A stretch of 64,000 nucleotides of DNA. It comes from an uncultured Sphingomonadaceae bacterium. GTDB taxonomy: Bacteria > Pseudomonadota > Alphaproteobacteria > Sphingomonadales > Sphingomonadaceae. The notes under the pieces are model-generated. The model did not search any database. It worked only from the letters and a program-made list of their open reading frames with translations, and was not told the origin of the DNA. The stretch spans positions 1-64,000 of the forward strand of contig CANLSQ010000002.1 in assembly GCA_947493955.1 (NCBI GenBank), read 5' to 3'. The translations under genes and the position numbers were made by a program. Shown one piece after another: positions 46,198 through 55,784 of this stretch. Every line of letters begins with the position of its first letter. Position 1 is the stretch's first letter.

Positions 46198-47073
46198 ATG
46201 AAGCCACGCCGTTCCTGTCTTTATATGCCGGCGTCCAATGCGCGGGCTCTTGAAAAAGCAAAGACACTGCCAGCCGATACGATCATCCTTGATCTGGAGG
46301 ATGCGGTAGCGCCTGATGCCAAGGATGACGCCCGCAAGGCCGCATGCGACGCTCTTGCCGAAGGTGGTTACGGCAAGCGGGAAATGGTCGTGCGCGTGAA
46401 CGCTATGGATACGCCGTGGTTTGCGCAGGACATGGAAAGCATCTGCGCCAGCAAAGCCGACGCGATACTGGTACCAAAAATACGCAGCGCCAGCGATATT
46501 GCAGAGATATCCGGGATCATGGACGGGGAAAAAGCTACCGAAAAATTGAGCCTGTGGGCCATGATTGAAATGCCGATAGCTGTTCTGAACATAGCCAGCA
46601 TTGCTGAAGCGGTCGCTTCGACCCGGCTGACGACTTTCGTCATGGGCTTTAACGATCTCGCGAAGGAAATGCGGGCCGAGCAAGATCGGGCCTTATTCAC
46701 GCCCGCCATGGCTCAAACCATCATGGCGGGGCGGGCTTATGGACTGAATATTCTCGACAGTGTGTATAATGATTTCAAGGATCCGGCCGGGTTCGAACAG
46801 GAATGCCGCCAGGCGAAAGCATATGGATTTGACGGAAAGACGCTGATCCACCCCTCCCAGGTCGACATTGCAAATCGCGAATTCGCGCCCGATGACGCCA
46901 AGGTTGTAGAAGCACAGGCGATCGTCGCCGCGTTCAAAGATCCAGAAAATGCGGACAAAGGCGTGATAACCGTCAATGGCAAGATGACCGAGCGGCTGCA
47001 TTTGGAGCAGGCAGAACAGACCATAGCGATGGCGGAAGCAATTGCAGCCGCCGACCAATCCGGCACCCATTAA
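46198..47073 (+). CDS. HpcH/HpaI (CitE-like) CoA-ester lyase
   Basis: A 291-residue TIM-barrel lyase of the CitE-like family. Features: RSCLYMPASNARALEKA at the start, metal-binding DLEDAVAPDAKDDAR (about residues 31-45), VRVNAMDTPW, LWAMIEMPIAVLN and KTLIHPSQVDIAN. It is not accompanied by citrate lyase alpha and gamma subunits, so a role as malyl-, citramalyl- or similar CoA lyase is more likely. The adjacent CaiB-type CoA transferase supports CoA-ester metabolism. Confidence 0.88.
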   Translation: MKPRRSCLYMPASNARALEKAKTLPADTIILDLEDAVAPDAKDDARKAACDALAEGGYGKREMVVRVNAMDTPWFAQDMESICASKADAILVPKIRSASDIAEISGIMDGEKATEKLSLWAMIEMPIAVLNIASIAEAVASTRLTTFVMGFNDLAKEMRAEQDRALFTPAMAQTIMAGRAYGLNILDSVYNDFKDPAGFEQECRQAKAYGFDGKTLIHPSQVDIANREFAPDDAKVVEAQAIVAAFKDPENADKGVITVNGKMTERLHLEQAEQTIAMAEAIAAADQSGTH

Positions 47074-47169
47074 GCCGTTCGATCTCGACAAACCGCAAAA
47101 ATATGGTTTAAGTGGTTAATTGAAACCAAAAATGATGCGCGCAAACTGGCGCTTTGCAGGAGAAGAGAC

Positions 47170-48624
47170 GTGGAAGCATTGGAAGCAGCAGCTGGCGAAG
47201 TCAGCAAAGACGAAATCATGGCGGCATTTCAGGCGCAGCGCGATGCTTTTCATGCCGAACTGCCGGTCAGCTATGAAACCCGCATGGACCGGATCAACCG
47301 CACTGCCCAGATGATCATTGATCATAAAGATGCGCTGTGTGAAGCAGTATCCAATGACTTTGGCCATCGCAGCTCGGTTCAAACTGTTATGACCGACCTG
47401 ATGTCCGTGGTCGGCCATGCCAAGGATCACAAGAAAAACCTGCGCAAATGGATGCGGCCCGAGAAGCGCAAGATGGATTTCCCGCTTGGTTTGCTTGGTG
47501 CCAGCGGCGCAGTGGAATATCAGCCAAAGGGCGTGGTCGGGGTGATCTCTCCATGGAATTTCCCGATTAACCTCGCTTTTGATCCGGCCATCGGGGCTTT
47601 CGGCGCCGGTAACCGGGTGATCATCAAATTTTCCGAATTCTGTCCGGAAACCGGCGAGCTGGTGAAGAAGCTCGTCTCCGAATATTTCGCACCTGAAGAG
47701 ATGGTCGTCATCACCGGTGGTCCGGAAACCGGCAAGGCATTTTCGGAAATTCCTTGGGATCACCTGATCTTCACCGGCGGTGGCGGAATTGCCAAGCATG
47801 TGATGGCAGCAGCAGCACAGAATCTGACGCCGGTTACACTGGAACTCGGTGGCAAGTCGCCAACCATTGTCGGCCCGGATGCGGATGTCCAGAAAACGAC
47901 CCAGCGGATTGCCATGGGCAAGATGATGAATGCCGGGCAAATCTGTCTGGCGCCCGATTATCTGATGGTGCCGCAGGACAAGGAAGAAGCCGTCGTTGAA
48001 GGCATTGCCAGCAATGTCGCAGAGCAATATCCGACAATGATTGCCAATGACGATTATACGTCCGTGATCAACGGGCGGCACAAGGAACGCCTTCAGGGCT
48101 TGATCGACGATGCGGTTGCCAAGGGTGCGAAACAGACCGTGGTCAATCCCGGCGATGAGGATTTCGCAAACACCAACAGCAATAAGATGCCGCTCACCGT
48201 GTTGCAAAATGTCAATGAGGACATGCGGGTGATGCAGGAAGAGATTTTTGGTCCGGTTTTGCCGGTCAAAACCTACCGCAACCTCGACGAAGTTGTCGAT
48301 TATGTGAACGATCATGACCGTCCACTCGGCCTCTATTATTTCGGTGAAACGGAATCGGACAAACGCAAGGTGCTCGACAAAACGATATCAGGCGGCGTCA
48401 CGGTCAACGACGTGATCTTCCACATCGCGCAGCACGACCTGCCCTTTGGCGGCGTAGGTCCTTCAGGCATGGGCGCCTATACCGGGCCAGACGGCTTCAA
48501 GGAATTCAGCCACGCCAAGGCCGTTTACCGTCAGCCGAAAGTCAATATTGCCAAAATTGCCGGTTTCCTGCCGCCTTATGGTTCCGCTACCGAAAAGACC
48601 ATGAAACAGCAGATGAAACTCTGA
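47170..48624 (+). CDS. Coniferyl-aldehyde dehydrogenase family protein
   Basis: A 484-residue NAD(P)-dependent aldehyde dehydrogenase. Family markers: GVVGVISPWNFPINLAFDP, catalytic Glu in LELGGKSPTIV, catalytic Cys in NAGQICLAPDYLMV, and EEIFGPVLPV. The APDY following the Cys marks the CalB-like subgroup. Start GTG 47170 has a strong AGGAG 7 nt upstream. The substrate may be a lignin-derived or long-chain aldehyde. It sits between a CitE-like lyase and a CaiB transferase. Confidence 0.92.
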   Translation: MEALEAAAGEVSKDEIMAAFQAQRDAFHAELPVSYETRMDRINRTAQMIIDHKDALCEAVSNDFGHRSSVQTVMTDLMSVVGHAKDHKKNLRKWMRPEKRKMDFPLGLLGASGAVEYQPKGVVGVISPWNFPINLAFDPAIGAFGAGNRVIIKFSEFCPETGELVKKLVSEYFAPEEMVVITGGPETGKAFSEIPWDHLIFTGGGGIAKHVMAAAAQNLTPVTLELGGKSPTIVGPDADVQKTTQRIAMGKMMNAGQICLAPDYLMVPQDKEEAVVEGIASNVAEQYPTMIANDDYTSVINGRHKERLQGLIDDAVAKGAKQTVVNPGDEDFANTNSNKMPLTVLQNVNEDMRVMQEEIFGPVLPVKTYRNLDEVVDYVNDHDRPLGLYYFGETESDKRKVLDKTISGGVTVNDVIFHIAQHDLPFGGVGPSGMGAYTGPDGFKEFSHAKAVYRQPKVNIAKIAGFLPPYGSATEKTMKQQMKL

Positions 48625-48636
48625 AGTCAGGCGGAT

Positions 48637-49806
48637 ATGGCAGATTTCCCTTTAGCAGGGCTCAAGGTCCTGGATTTCTCGCGCGTGGTCGCGGGTCCTT
48701 ATGCGACACGGATGCTGTCCGATCTCGGCGCAGAAGTATTGAAGGTCGAACCACCGGAAGGTGACGTCACCCGGAAACTGGCCAAACGCGAAAGCGGAGT
48801 CAGCGGCAATTATCTGCAGCTCAATATCGGTAAACAGAATATCTGTCTCGATCTCAAAGCGGAAGGCGCGCCAGAACTGGTAAGGAAGCTCGCGGCGCAG
48901 GCCGATATTGTCGTGGAGAATTTCCGCCCGGGCATCATGGACAAATTTGGTGTTGGCTGGGACGATCTGTCGAAGGTCAACCCGCGGCTCATCATGCTGT
49001 CCATCTCCGGCTATGGTCAGAACGGGCCGGAGAGGGAAAAAGCCGCCTATGCGCCAGTCCTTCATGCTGAGACCGGTTTGATTGCGCGACAAGCCGAAAT
49101 GAGTGGCGGCCATCCCACCGATATCCAGTTCGCCATGGCGGACAGTTACAGCTCGCTACACGGGATTATCGCGATCCTGTCGGCGTTGCGTACGCTCGAT
49201 CAAACAGGCGAAGGACAACATATCGATCTCGCGATGCTCAATGTCCTGCACTCAGCCGATGATTATGCGCATTTCGCACTGGATGATATCTGGCCGAAAC
49301 CGCCGGAAACTCTGGTCTGGGAAGCACCTGAAGATCGCCAGATCCTGATAGTCGGCGATATGAAATGGCTCTGGCTGATGTTCTCAACCAAAGACGGCCT
49401 GGCAGATCCGACACCGGAGGGCGCGGATATTCCAACCAAGGTGAAGTTACGACACGAAGCGATGGAACAGCATATCCGCTCCCATGACAGTTTCGATGCG
49501 CTGACCGCGACGCTCGACCGGCTGAACCTCGCCTGGGGCGAAGTGCATCCCTTTGGCCCGGATGTCTATGATCAACCCAGCATCGAGCATCTCGGAACCA
49601 TTGTTGATGTCACAGACGATGCCGGCAATGCCCGCAAGACTGTCCAATCGCCCTATCGTTTTTCAAAATCGAAAAGCGGCATCGACAGCAGCGCCAAAAC
49701 AGCCAAACGCGGCGAACATAATGTCGCCGCGCTCAAAAACTGGCTGGACCTGACCGATGAGGAGATTGCTCATTTGTCAGACACTAAGGCTCTGCGTAGC
49801 GACTAA
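48637..49806 (+). CDS. CaiB/BaiF family (type III) CoA transferase
   Basis: A 389-residue CoA transferase. N-terminal KVLDFSRVVAGPYATRMLSDLGAEVLKVEPPEGD is typical; the catalytic Asp is expected in FAMADSYSSLHG (about residue 169). The family forms an aspartyl-CoA thioester intermediate. The gene starts 12 nt after the aldehyde dehydrogenase and its stop overlaps the 3' end of the opposite-strand helicase gene by 4 nt. Donor and acceptor acids unknown. Confidence 0.92.
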   Translation: MADFPLAGLKVLDFSRVVAGPYATRMLSDLGAEVLKVEPPEGDVTRKLAKRESGVSGNYLQLNIGKQNICLDLKAEGAPELVRKLAAQADIVVENFRPGIMDKFGVGWDDLSKVNPRLIMLSISGYGQNGPEREKAAYAPVLHAETGLIARQAEMSGGHPTDIQFAMADSYSSLHGIIAILSALRTLDQTGEGQHIDLAMLNVLHSADDYAHFALDDIWPKPPETLVWEAPEDRQILIVGDMKWLWLMFSTKDGLADPTPEGADIPTKVKLRHEAMEQHIRSHDSFDALTATLDRLNLAWGEVHPFGPDVYDQPSIEHLGTIVDVTDDAGNARKTVQSPYRFSKSKSGIDSSAKTAKRGEHNVAALKNWLDLTDEEIAHLSDTKALRSD

Positions 49807-51152
49807 GCGTCGGCTTTGCGAGCCTGCCGGCGTTTGAACGATTTCGCGCCATTATTCCAATGCTTGGGACCGCCTTTATTGCCACCCGGTTTTCCACCGG
49901 GACGACCCTTGCGCGAACTATGCTTATTCTTCGGCGGACCACCACGGGTTGGTTTCGCACCGTATTTCTTTGGCTTTTGACCATAGATACGGGGCGCCAC
50001 TTCTTCGCGAGGCGGTTCGTCATAGCCTTCGGGCAGCGCAACAACTTCCGGTTTCACGCCAGTTAGCTTCACTACGTCACGCAGAAACTGGCGTTCGTCT
50101 GGAGCAACCATCGAGTAAGAAATACCTGAAGCGCCTGCCCGTGCAGTCCGGCCGATACGGTGAACATATTGCTCCGGCACATTGGGCATATCAAAGTTGA
50201 TCACATGGCTGACGCCATCGACATCAATACCGCGCGCGGCAATGTCGGTAGCGACCAGAATATTGATCTTGCCCTTGCGGAAATCACCCAGAGCACGTTC
50301 GCGCTGCGGCTGGCTTTTGTTGCCGTGGATCGCAGCGCTATGGATGCCGACCGCGTTCAGATTTTTCACAACCTTGTCCGCCCCATGTTTGGTCTGGGTG
50401 AAGACCAGCATGTGATCCGGGTTTTCCTGGTTCACAAAATCCTTCAACAGACGCTGCTTGTCGTCCTGGTTGATATAGGTAACTCGCTGATCAACCCGCT
50501 CGGCAGTCGTCGATTGCGGTGCCACCGATACCTGAACCGGATCGGTTAGGAACCGGTCGGCCAGCTCGGAAATTGTTTTGGGCATCGTGGCCGAGAAGAA
50601 CAGGCTCTGCCGCTTTTTTGGCAACATCGGCACAATCTTTTTCAGCGGTACGATAAAGCCAAGATCGAGCATTTGGTCCGCCTCATCGAGCACCAATATT
50701 TCGACCTTGCTGAGGTCAAGACTGCGCTGATCAACTAGGTCAAGCAAGCGGCCCGGAGTTGCGACGAGTACGTCCACACCGCGCTGCAAAATGCGTTTCT
50801 GCCGATTGATCGGCACACCACCAAAAGCAGATGTCACATACATGCCAAGACCCTTGGAATAGCCGGTCATGCTGTCGGCAATCTGCCGCGCCAGTTCCCG
50901 CGTTGGCGCGAGTACCAGCATCCGGCATTCGTTACGGCCAGGCTTGCGCTTGTTGTCCAACAGGTGATGGATAGAAGGCAGCGAGAAAGCAGCGGTCTTG
51001 CCGGTGCCGGTCTGTGCGATACCAAGGATATCCTTGCCTTCAAGCGCTGGCGGAATGGCCTGCTGCTGAATGGGGGACGGTTTGGTGTAGCCGCCTTCGG
51101 CTACACGCGTTTGAATAGGTTTCGCCAGAGCGAAATCAGAAAATAATGTCAA
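49803..51152 (-). CDS. rhlE: DEAD-box RNA helicase, RhlE type
   Basis: ATP-dependent RNA helicase of 449 residues from TTG 51152, which directly precedes the family's FSDFALAKPIQTRVAEGGY; AAGG lies 7 nt upstream. Motifs: AQTGTGKTAAF (I), PTRELARQI (Ia), DEADQML (II), FFSATMP (III), and HRIGRTARAG (VI). The tail (about 385-449) is rich in Lys, Gly and Pro, as in RhlE proteins, and likely binds RNA. It is probably involved in ribosome assembly or cold adaptation. The gene has a long structured leader at 51153-51516. Confidence 0.93.
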   Translation of the reverse strand: MTLFSDFALAKPIQTRVAEGGYTKPSPIQQQAIPPALEGKDILGIAQTGTGKTAAFSLPSIHHLLDNKRKPGRNECRMLVLAPTRELARQIADSMTGYSKGLGMYVTSAFGGVPINRQKRILQRGVDVLVATPGRLLDLVDQRSLDLSKVEILVLDEADQMLDLGFIVPLKKIVPMLPKKRQSLFFSATMPKTISELADRFLTDPVQVSVAPQSTTAERVDQRVTYINQDDKQRLLKDFVNQENPDHMLVFTQTKHGADKVVKNLNAVGIHSAAIHGNKSQPQRERALGDFRKGKINILVATDIAARGIDVDGVSHVINFDMPNVPEQYVHRIGRTARAGASGISYSMVAPDERQFLRDVVKLTGVKPEVVALPEGYDEPPREEVAPRIYGQKPKKYGAKPTRGGPPKNKHSSRKGRPGGKPGGNKGGPKHWNNGAKSFKRRQARKADA

Positions 51153-51516
51153 AAATAATACCTTAAAATAAGCAGCCAGTGGGCGCAGCACGAGCAAAAC
51201 TCGTGCGCGCGTTCGCCGTCGGTTAAGACGACCCGCGTGATCAGGCTGCCGGAAAATGAGAAGCAATGAAGGCGATAGGTTCGAGATAGCTCTCTATCTC
51301 TCACGCAGAACTCTCGCCAGACAGATATCTGCCTTTGCTGCAATGCAACATAGGGACTATCGTGCCGAAGTCAAGCTTTGTGATTGTTGCGCCGCCTTGA
51401 TCATAACTTGCCACGGAACGACCGAAACCTGTTGATGCATCACGCAGAGTGGGTAGAGTGCTGTCTCATCTGTCGCCCTGCAAGGGACGCAACGCACCAG
51501 CCCAAGGGACTTTCTT
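51153..51516 (-). promoter_or_regulatory. Leader / intergenic region of rhlE with hairpins
   Basis: No gene is seen. Two perfect hairpins occur: GCACGAG (51188-51194) / CTCGTGC (51200-51206), 5-nt loop, and GAGATAG (51283-51289) / CTATCTC (51294-51300), 4-nt loop. A 10-bp palindrome CAGATATCTG is at 51322-51331. A long 5' untranslated region is common for cold-inducible helicases and could regulate translation. The gap also holds the promoter of the divergent ggt gene. Confidence 0.5.
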
Positions 51517-53310
51517 ATGAATAAAATCATCTTCCCAGCCTTGCTCGTTTCGATGCTCAGCATCACTCCTGCCTCTGCGCAAGAAGGAAAAGAAACTGCC
51601 GCAAAACCGGTATTGGAAATTGGCGGCGGTGGACGGCCGGTTGGCGAAGCGTGGGCCCGCAGTCCCGTTTATGCGGCCAATGGCATGGCCGCGACGGCCC
51701 ATCCCTTGGCTAGCCAGGTAGCGATTGATATCCTCAAGAAAGGCGGTACGGCCGTCGATGCCGCCATTGCCGCCAATGCGGCGCTTGGCCTGATGGAACC
51801 TACTGGCAACGGTATTGGCGGCGATCTTTTTGCCATCATCTGGGATCCCAAAACGCAAAAGCTCTATGGTCTCAATGCTTCGGGCAAAAGCCCGATGGGC
51901 ACATCCTATGATGAATTTATCGCGCAGCTTGATGGACGAAAGAGCATCCCGCCTTTTGGCCCCTTACCGGTGACGGTACCCGGCACAATCGATGGCTGGT
52001 TTGAAATGCATCAACGGTTTGGCAAGCTGAGTATGGCCGATATACTCGCGCCGACGATTGACTATGCCAATGACGGCCACCCCGTTTCACCGGTCATCGG
52101 CTATTATTTCAGCCGCAATCTGAAACGCTTTGAAGAACGTCTCGATATGATCGGAGAGTTTGACAATGCACGCGCGACCTATTTTGCGGATGGTCCGCCC
52201 AAGGAAGGAAAGATTTTCAAAAATCCGGACCTGGCCAGCACATTGACGAAGATTGCCGAAGGTGGCCGCGATGTGTTTTACAAAGGTGAAATCGCCCGGA
52301 CAATGGATAGCTATTTCAAACGCATCGGTGGCAATTTGCGCTATGAGGATTTTGCGGCCCATAGCAGCAAATGGGTTGAACCGGGCTGTGTGACCTATCG
52401 CAAGGGCTATGAATTGTGTGAACTTCCACCCAACAGCCAGGGCTTTGCGGCGCTGCAAATGGCCAATATCCTTAAGAATATCGACCTCGCGCAATATCCA
52501 CGCGGCAGCGCCGAGGTGCTGCATTATATCACCGAAGCCAAACGACTGGCCTTTGAAGATGTTGCGCGTTTCTATGCGGATCCGGACATGTCGCCGGCCC
52601 CTCTAGATTGGCTGCTCAGTGATGCTTACGGCAAGGAGCGGTTCGCGCTGATCGATCCAGCCAAGGCGTCGCCGGAATTTGGTCCGGGCGAGCCCAAACT
52701 GGAAGGCGAAGGGGATACGACCTATCTGACCGTTGCCGACAAGGACGGCATGATGGTGTCACTGATCCAGTCCAATTATCGCGGCATGGGCAGTGGTCTG
52801 GTTGCAGATGGTCTGGGTTTCATGTTTCAGGATCGCGGGGAGCTTTACTCGCTCGATCCCGCCCATCCCAATGTCTATGCGCCGGGCAAACGCCCGTTCC
52901 AGACAATCATCCCCGCGTTCATGAAAAAAGACGGCAAACCCTATATGTCTTTCGGCTTGATGGGCGGCGGCATGCAACCACAGGGTCATGTGCAGGTAAT
53001 GATCAACATGGTCGACTATGGCATGAATCTGCAGGAAGCCGGCGATGCTGCGCGGCTCAACCATGATGGCGGACGGCAACCGACCAACGATCTGGCCGGT
53101 ACTGGCGCGGATCTGCTCGGCACGCTGAATGTGGAACCGGGCATTTCAGATGCCACGGTTGAGCGGCTCAAGGCGATGGGTCACAAGGTCAAGCGGGTTG
53201 ATAACGGCGTGATGTTCGGCGGCTATCAGGCGATAGTCCGCGATCCGGAAACAGGCGTCTATCATGGCGCCACCGAAATGCGGAAGGATGGGCAGGCGCT
53301 GGGCTATTGA
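51517..53310 (+). CDS. ggt: Gamma-glutamyltransferase, periplasmic
   Basis: Cleaves or transfers gamma-glutamyl groups, chiefly of glutathione, in the periplasm. Signal peptide MNKIIFPALLVSMLSITPASA. The autoprocessing site and catalytic nucleophile is Thr401 in GEGDTTYLTVADKDG; the conserved GMGSGL and LMGGGMQPQGHVQV regions follow. 597 residues, a usual precursor length. It is flanked by an electron-transfer pair, with no clear functional link. Confidence 0.95.
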   Translation: MNKIIFPALLVSMLSITPASAQEGKETAAKPVLEIGGGGRPVGEAWARSPVYAANGMAATAHPLASQVAIDILKKGGTAVDAAIAANAALGLMEPTGNGIGGDLFAIIWDPKTQKLYGLNASGKSPMGTSYDEFIAQLDGRKSIPPFGPLPVTVPGTIDGWFEMHQRFGKLSMADILAPTIDYANDGHPVSPVIGYYFSRNLKRFEERLDMIGEFDNARATYFADGPPKEGKIFKNPDLASTLTKIAEGGRDVFYKGEIARTMDSYFKRIGGNLRYEDFAAHSSKWVEPGCVTYRKGYELCELPPNSQGFAALQMANILKNIDLAQYPRGSAEVLHYITEAKRLAFEDVARFYADPDMSPAPLDWLLSDAYGKERFALIDPAKASPEFGPGEPKLEGEGDTTYLTVADKDGMMVSLIQSNYRGMGSGLVADGLGFMFQDRGELYSLDPAHPNVYAPGKRPFQTIIPAFMKKDGKPYMSFGLMGGGMQPQGHVQVMINMVDYGMNLQEAGDAARLNHDGGRQPTNDLAGTGADLLGTLNVEPGISDATVERLKAMGHKVKRVDNGVMFGGYQAIVRDPETGVYHGATEMRKDGQALGY

Positions 53311-53314
53311 GCGG

Positions 53315-53977
53315 CTAACCGGCGTTCATAACCACGTATAGACCGGCCGCGGCGATAGCCACGCTGACGATGAGGGCAACAGGGCGTATCTTCACGACCG
53401 AAACCGGCTCGACATCGCCGCGGCGGCCTGTCACCATCGGGCGAACCAGATCATTTTTCAGTACCAACCGGTAGGTGGCGACAGCGATGATATGCAGTGC
53501 AATCAGCGCTACCAATATATCGAAGTTCAGTTCGTGAAAGTCGGCAATCTCGCGGCCGGTCTTGAAGCTCACCAGAATCGCCAAAGGCCCGGATTCCAGG
53601 CCATCGACATCGACAGAAAACAGGCCGGTTCCAACCTGAATGGACAAAGCCGTCAACAGCGCAAAAACCGCTAATGTGCCAACCGGGCTATGGCCGAAAG
53701 ATGGACTGTTCTGGCGTGCGATCAGGCCGCGAACATAGGTAGGGAGCGATCCCAGTCTTTTGATCATAGGGACAAAACGAGCTGTCCATGTGCCCGCAAA
53801 GCCCCAAATCAGACGAAACAGCACGAGGGTAAACATGGTCAGACCCAGCCGCCGGTGCCAGTCCATCATGCCTTCTTCAGCGGTCCACCAAAGAAACGGG
53901 ATGAGCAGGACGATCAGCCAGTGAAACAGGCGGATCGTCCAGTCCCAGACCAGCGTCTGCGGCGTACCGGAGGTCAT
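53315..53977 (-). CDS. Cytochrome b561-type membrane protein
   Basis: A 220-residue di-haem b-type cytochrome of the prokaryotic cytochrome b561 / Ni-Fe hydrogenase b subunit type. Haem ligands are expected in WTIRLFHWLIVLL, MMDWHRRLGL, and LIALHIIAVATYRLVLKNDLVRPM. About five hydrophobic segments, the last at IVSVAIAAAGLYVVM. It is translated just after the cytochrome c' gene (6-nt gap), a pairing seen in many proteobacteria. Confidence 0.92.
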   Translation of the reverse strand: MTSGTPQTLVWDWTIRLFHWLIVLLIPFLWWTAEEGMMDWHRRLGLTMFTLVLFRLIWGFAGTWTARFVPMIKRLGSLPTYVRGLIARQNSPSFGHSPVGTLAVFALLTALSIQVGTGLFSVDVDGLESGPLAILVSFKTGREIADFHELNFDILVALIALHIIAVATYRLVLKNDLVRPMVTGRRGDVEPVSVVKIRPVALIVSVAIAAAGLYVVMNAG

Positions 53978-53983
53978 CGCAAG

Positions 53984-54511
53984 CTAGTCGTCCAGACGAT
54001 AGTCATCATGACAGGCCTTGCAGGTGCCGCCTGTTGCCTTGAACGCCTCACCAATGGCCGCCATATCGCCGCCCTGTGCAGTCGTGTTAAGTGTCGCGGC
54101 GGCCTCCTGCATATTGCCGACCTTCTCCTGGAAGTCTGTCATATTTTCCCAGATGGCGGGGAGCGCGTCCGTTTCAACACCGGACTCAGGACCACTGCTT
54201 TCCGGCCACCAGTCCGCCATGCCTTCGGTGGCTTCCGGAACCGCAGCTGCGGCTTCCTGGATGACAGCAATATCGGGACTGCTGGCTTTCAGTTGATCGC
54301 TGATCGCCTTGAACGCGTCGCCCACTTTTTCAAGCTGACCCTGTCGTGCCTCAATCTGCTGCTGGATCGTCATGCCATTGGGTAGTTGTACGGTGGCCGC
54401 TTCGCTGGAGGCTTCTGAAGCAGCGTCGGATCCGCCACTTTCGCCACATGCACTTAGCAACATCATTGTTGCGATAGCCGGAGCTACAATCTTTACCCTA
54501 AGCGTTTTCAT
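53984..54511 (-). CDS. Cytochrome c' lipoprotein
   Basis: A 175-residue c-type cytochrome of the c'/c556 family. The single haem site CKACH is at the very C-terminus, as usual for this four-helix bundle. The N-terminus ends in a lipobox LLSACG, so the protein is probably membrane anchored. ATG 54511 is chosen over 54523 because GGAGG lies 5 nt ahead of it. It may pass electrons with the neighbouring cytochrome b561 protein. Confidence 0.9.
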   Translation of the reverse strand: MKTLRVKIVAPAIATMMLLSACGESGGSDAASEASSEAATVQLPNGMTIQQQIEARQGQLEKVGDAFKAISDQLKASSPDIAVIQEAAAAVPEATEGMADWWPESSGPESGVETDALPAIWENMTDFQEKVGNMQEAAATLNTTAQGGDMAAIGEAFKATGGTCKACHDDYRLDD

Positions 54512-54623
54512 CAAGGCCTCCATATCTTTTAAGCTTCCCGAGAAATGTCGAGATTAGAAAGAATTACAGGAAAACTGCCAATCTGACCAGTCCCCATAAA
54601 AACAATAATACCGGGGATAATCA

Positions 54624-55784
54624 CTAATAGGAGCGCGGAAGATCCAATACATGCTCCGCCAGATAGGAAAGGATCAGGTTCGTCGAGATCGGCGCAATCT
54701 GATAGAGCCGCGTCTCGCGCCATTTGCGCTCAATGTCATAATCCTCGGCAAAAGCGAAACCGCCATGGGTTTGCATACATGCTTCACCCGCCGCCCAAGA
54801 TGCTTCAGAGGCAAGCATTTTCGCCATGTTCGCTTCCGCCGCCATCCCTTCGCCTGCATCAAACAGGGCCGCAGCCTTGCGCACCATCAGGTCCGCCGCT
54901 TCGGTTTGCGCATAGCTGCGGGCGATCGGGAATTGCACGCCCTGGTTTTGGCCGATGGGGCGATCAAACACCTCTCGCTCACTGGCATATTGCGACGCCT
55001 TTTTGGTAAACCAGCGCGCATCACCGATACATTCAGCCGCGATCAAAACCCGCTCGGCATTCATGCCGTTCAGAATATAGCGCAGCCCCTTGCCTTCCTC
55101 GCCGATGATATTGGCCGCCGGCACGCGTAGATCGTCAAAATAAACCTCAGTCGTGCTGTGATTGATCATCGTGCGGATGGGTTTAATGGTGAGGCCGTTG
55201 CCAACCGCCTCACGCATATCGACGATGAATACCGACAGACCATCCGTCCGTTTCTGCACCTGATCTTGCGGTGTCGTGCGGGCGAGCAGGACCATTAGAT
55301 CGCTATATTCCGCACGGCTGGTCCATACCTTTTGTCCGTTGATTACATAGTGGTCACCATCGCGAACCGCGGTGGTTTTGAGACCTAAGGTATTGGTTCC
55401 GCTCCCCGGCTCGGTCACGCCAAAGGCCTGTAGGCGCAGTTCACCGGTTGCGATCTTGGGAAGATATTGCTGCTTCTGCGCCTCGCTGCCATCGCGCAAG
55501 ATCGTGCCCATAATATACATTTGAGCATGGCACGCGCTAGCGTTGCAGCCGCTGCTGTGAATTTCTTCCAGGATTGCCGCGGCGGCCGACAAACCAAGCC
55601 CGCTTCCGCCATATTCCTCAGGGATCAGCGCAGCAAGAAAGCCAGCCTTTGTGAGAGCATCGACAAATTCTCCGGGATAGGCGCGCTCCCGATCTTTCTC
55701 CCGCCAATAACGGCCAGGGAAATCGCTGCACAAGGCGCGCACGGCTTCGCGCATTTGCGCTATTTCTGGCGTATCATTCCACAT
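54624..55784 (-). CDS. Acyl-CoA dehydrogenase family protein
   Basis: A 386-residue FAD-dependent dehydrogenase. FAD/substrate signatures: LQAFGVTEPGSGTNTLGLKT, then INGQKVWTSRAEYSDLMVLLAR, QTHGGFAFAEDYDIERKWRE. Near the C-terminus, where many family members have YEGT with the catalytic Glu, this protein reads LYQIAPISTNLILSYLAEHVL; that Glu is absent, as in other members of this subgroup. Start ATG overlaps the fghA stop by 1 nt, placing it in the formaldehyde operon; the link is unclear. Confidence 0.9.
   Translation of the reverse strand: MWNDTPEIAQMREAVRALCSDFPGRYWREKDRERAYPGEFVDALTKAGFLAALIPEEYGGSGLGLSAAAAILEEIHSSGCNASACHAQMYIMGTILRDGSEAQKQQYLPKIATGELRLQAFGVTEPGSGTNTLGLKTTAVRDGDHYVINGQKVWTSRAEYSDLMVLLARTTPQDQVQKRTDGLSVFIVDMREAVGNGLTIKPIRTMINHSTTEVYFDDLRVPAANIIGEEGKGLRYILNGMNAERVLIAAECIGDARWFTKKASQYASEREVFDRPIGQNQGVQFPIARSYAQTEAADLMVRKAAALFDAGEGMAAEANMAKMLASEASWAAGEACMQTHGGFAFAEDYDIERKWRETRLYQIAPISTNLILSYLAEHVLDLPRSY

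Noticed and set aside
47116-48315. Minus-strand open frame of 399 codons
   Set aside because: Lies entirely opposite the well supported aldehyde dehydrogenase; composition is the His/Arg-rich mirror of coding DNA and no family motif or ribosome site is seen.
53690-54385. Plus-strand open frame of 231 codons
   Set aside because: Opposite the cytochrome b561 and cytochrome c' genes, both of which have haem motifs.
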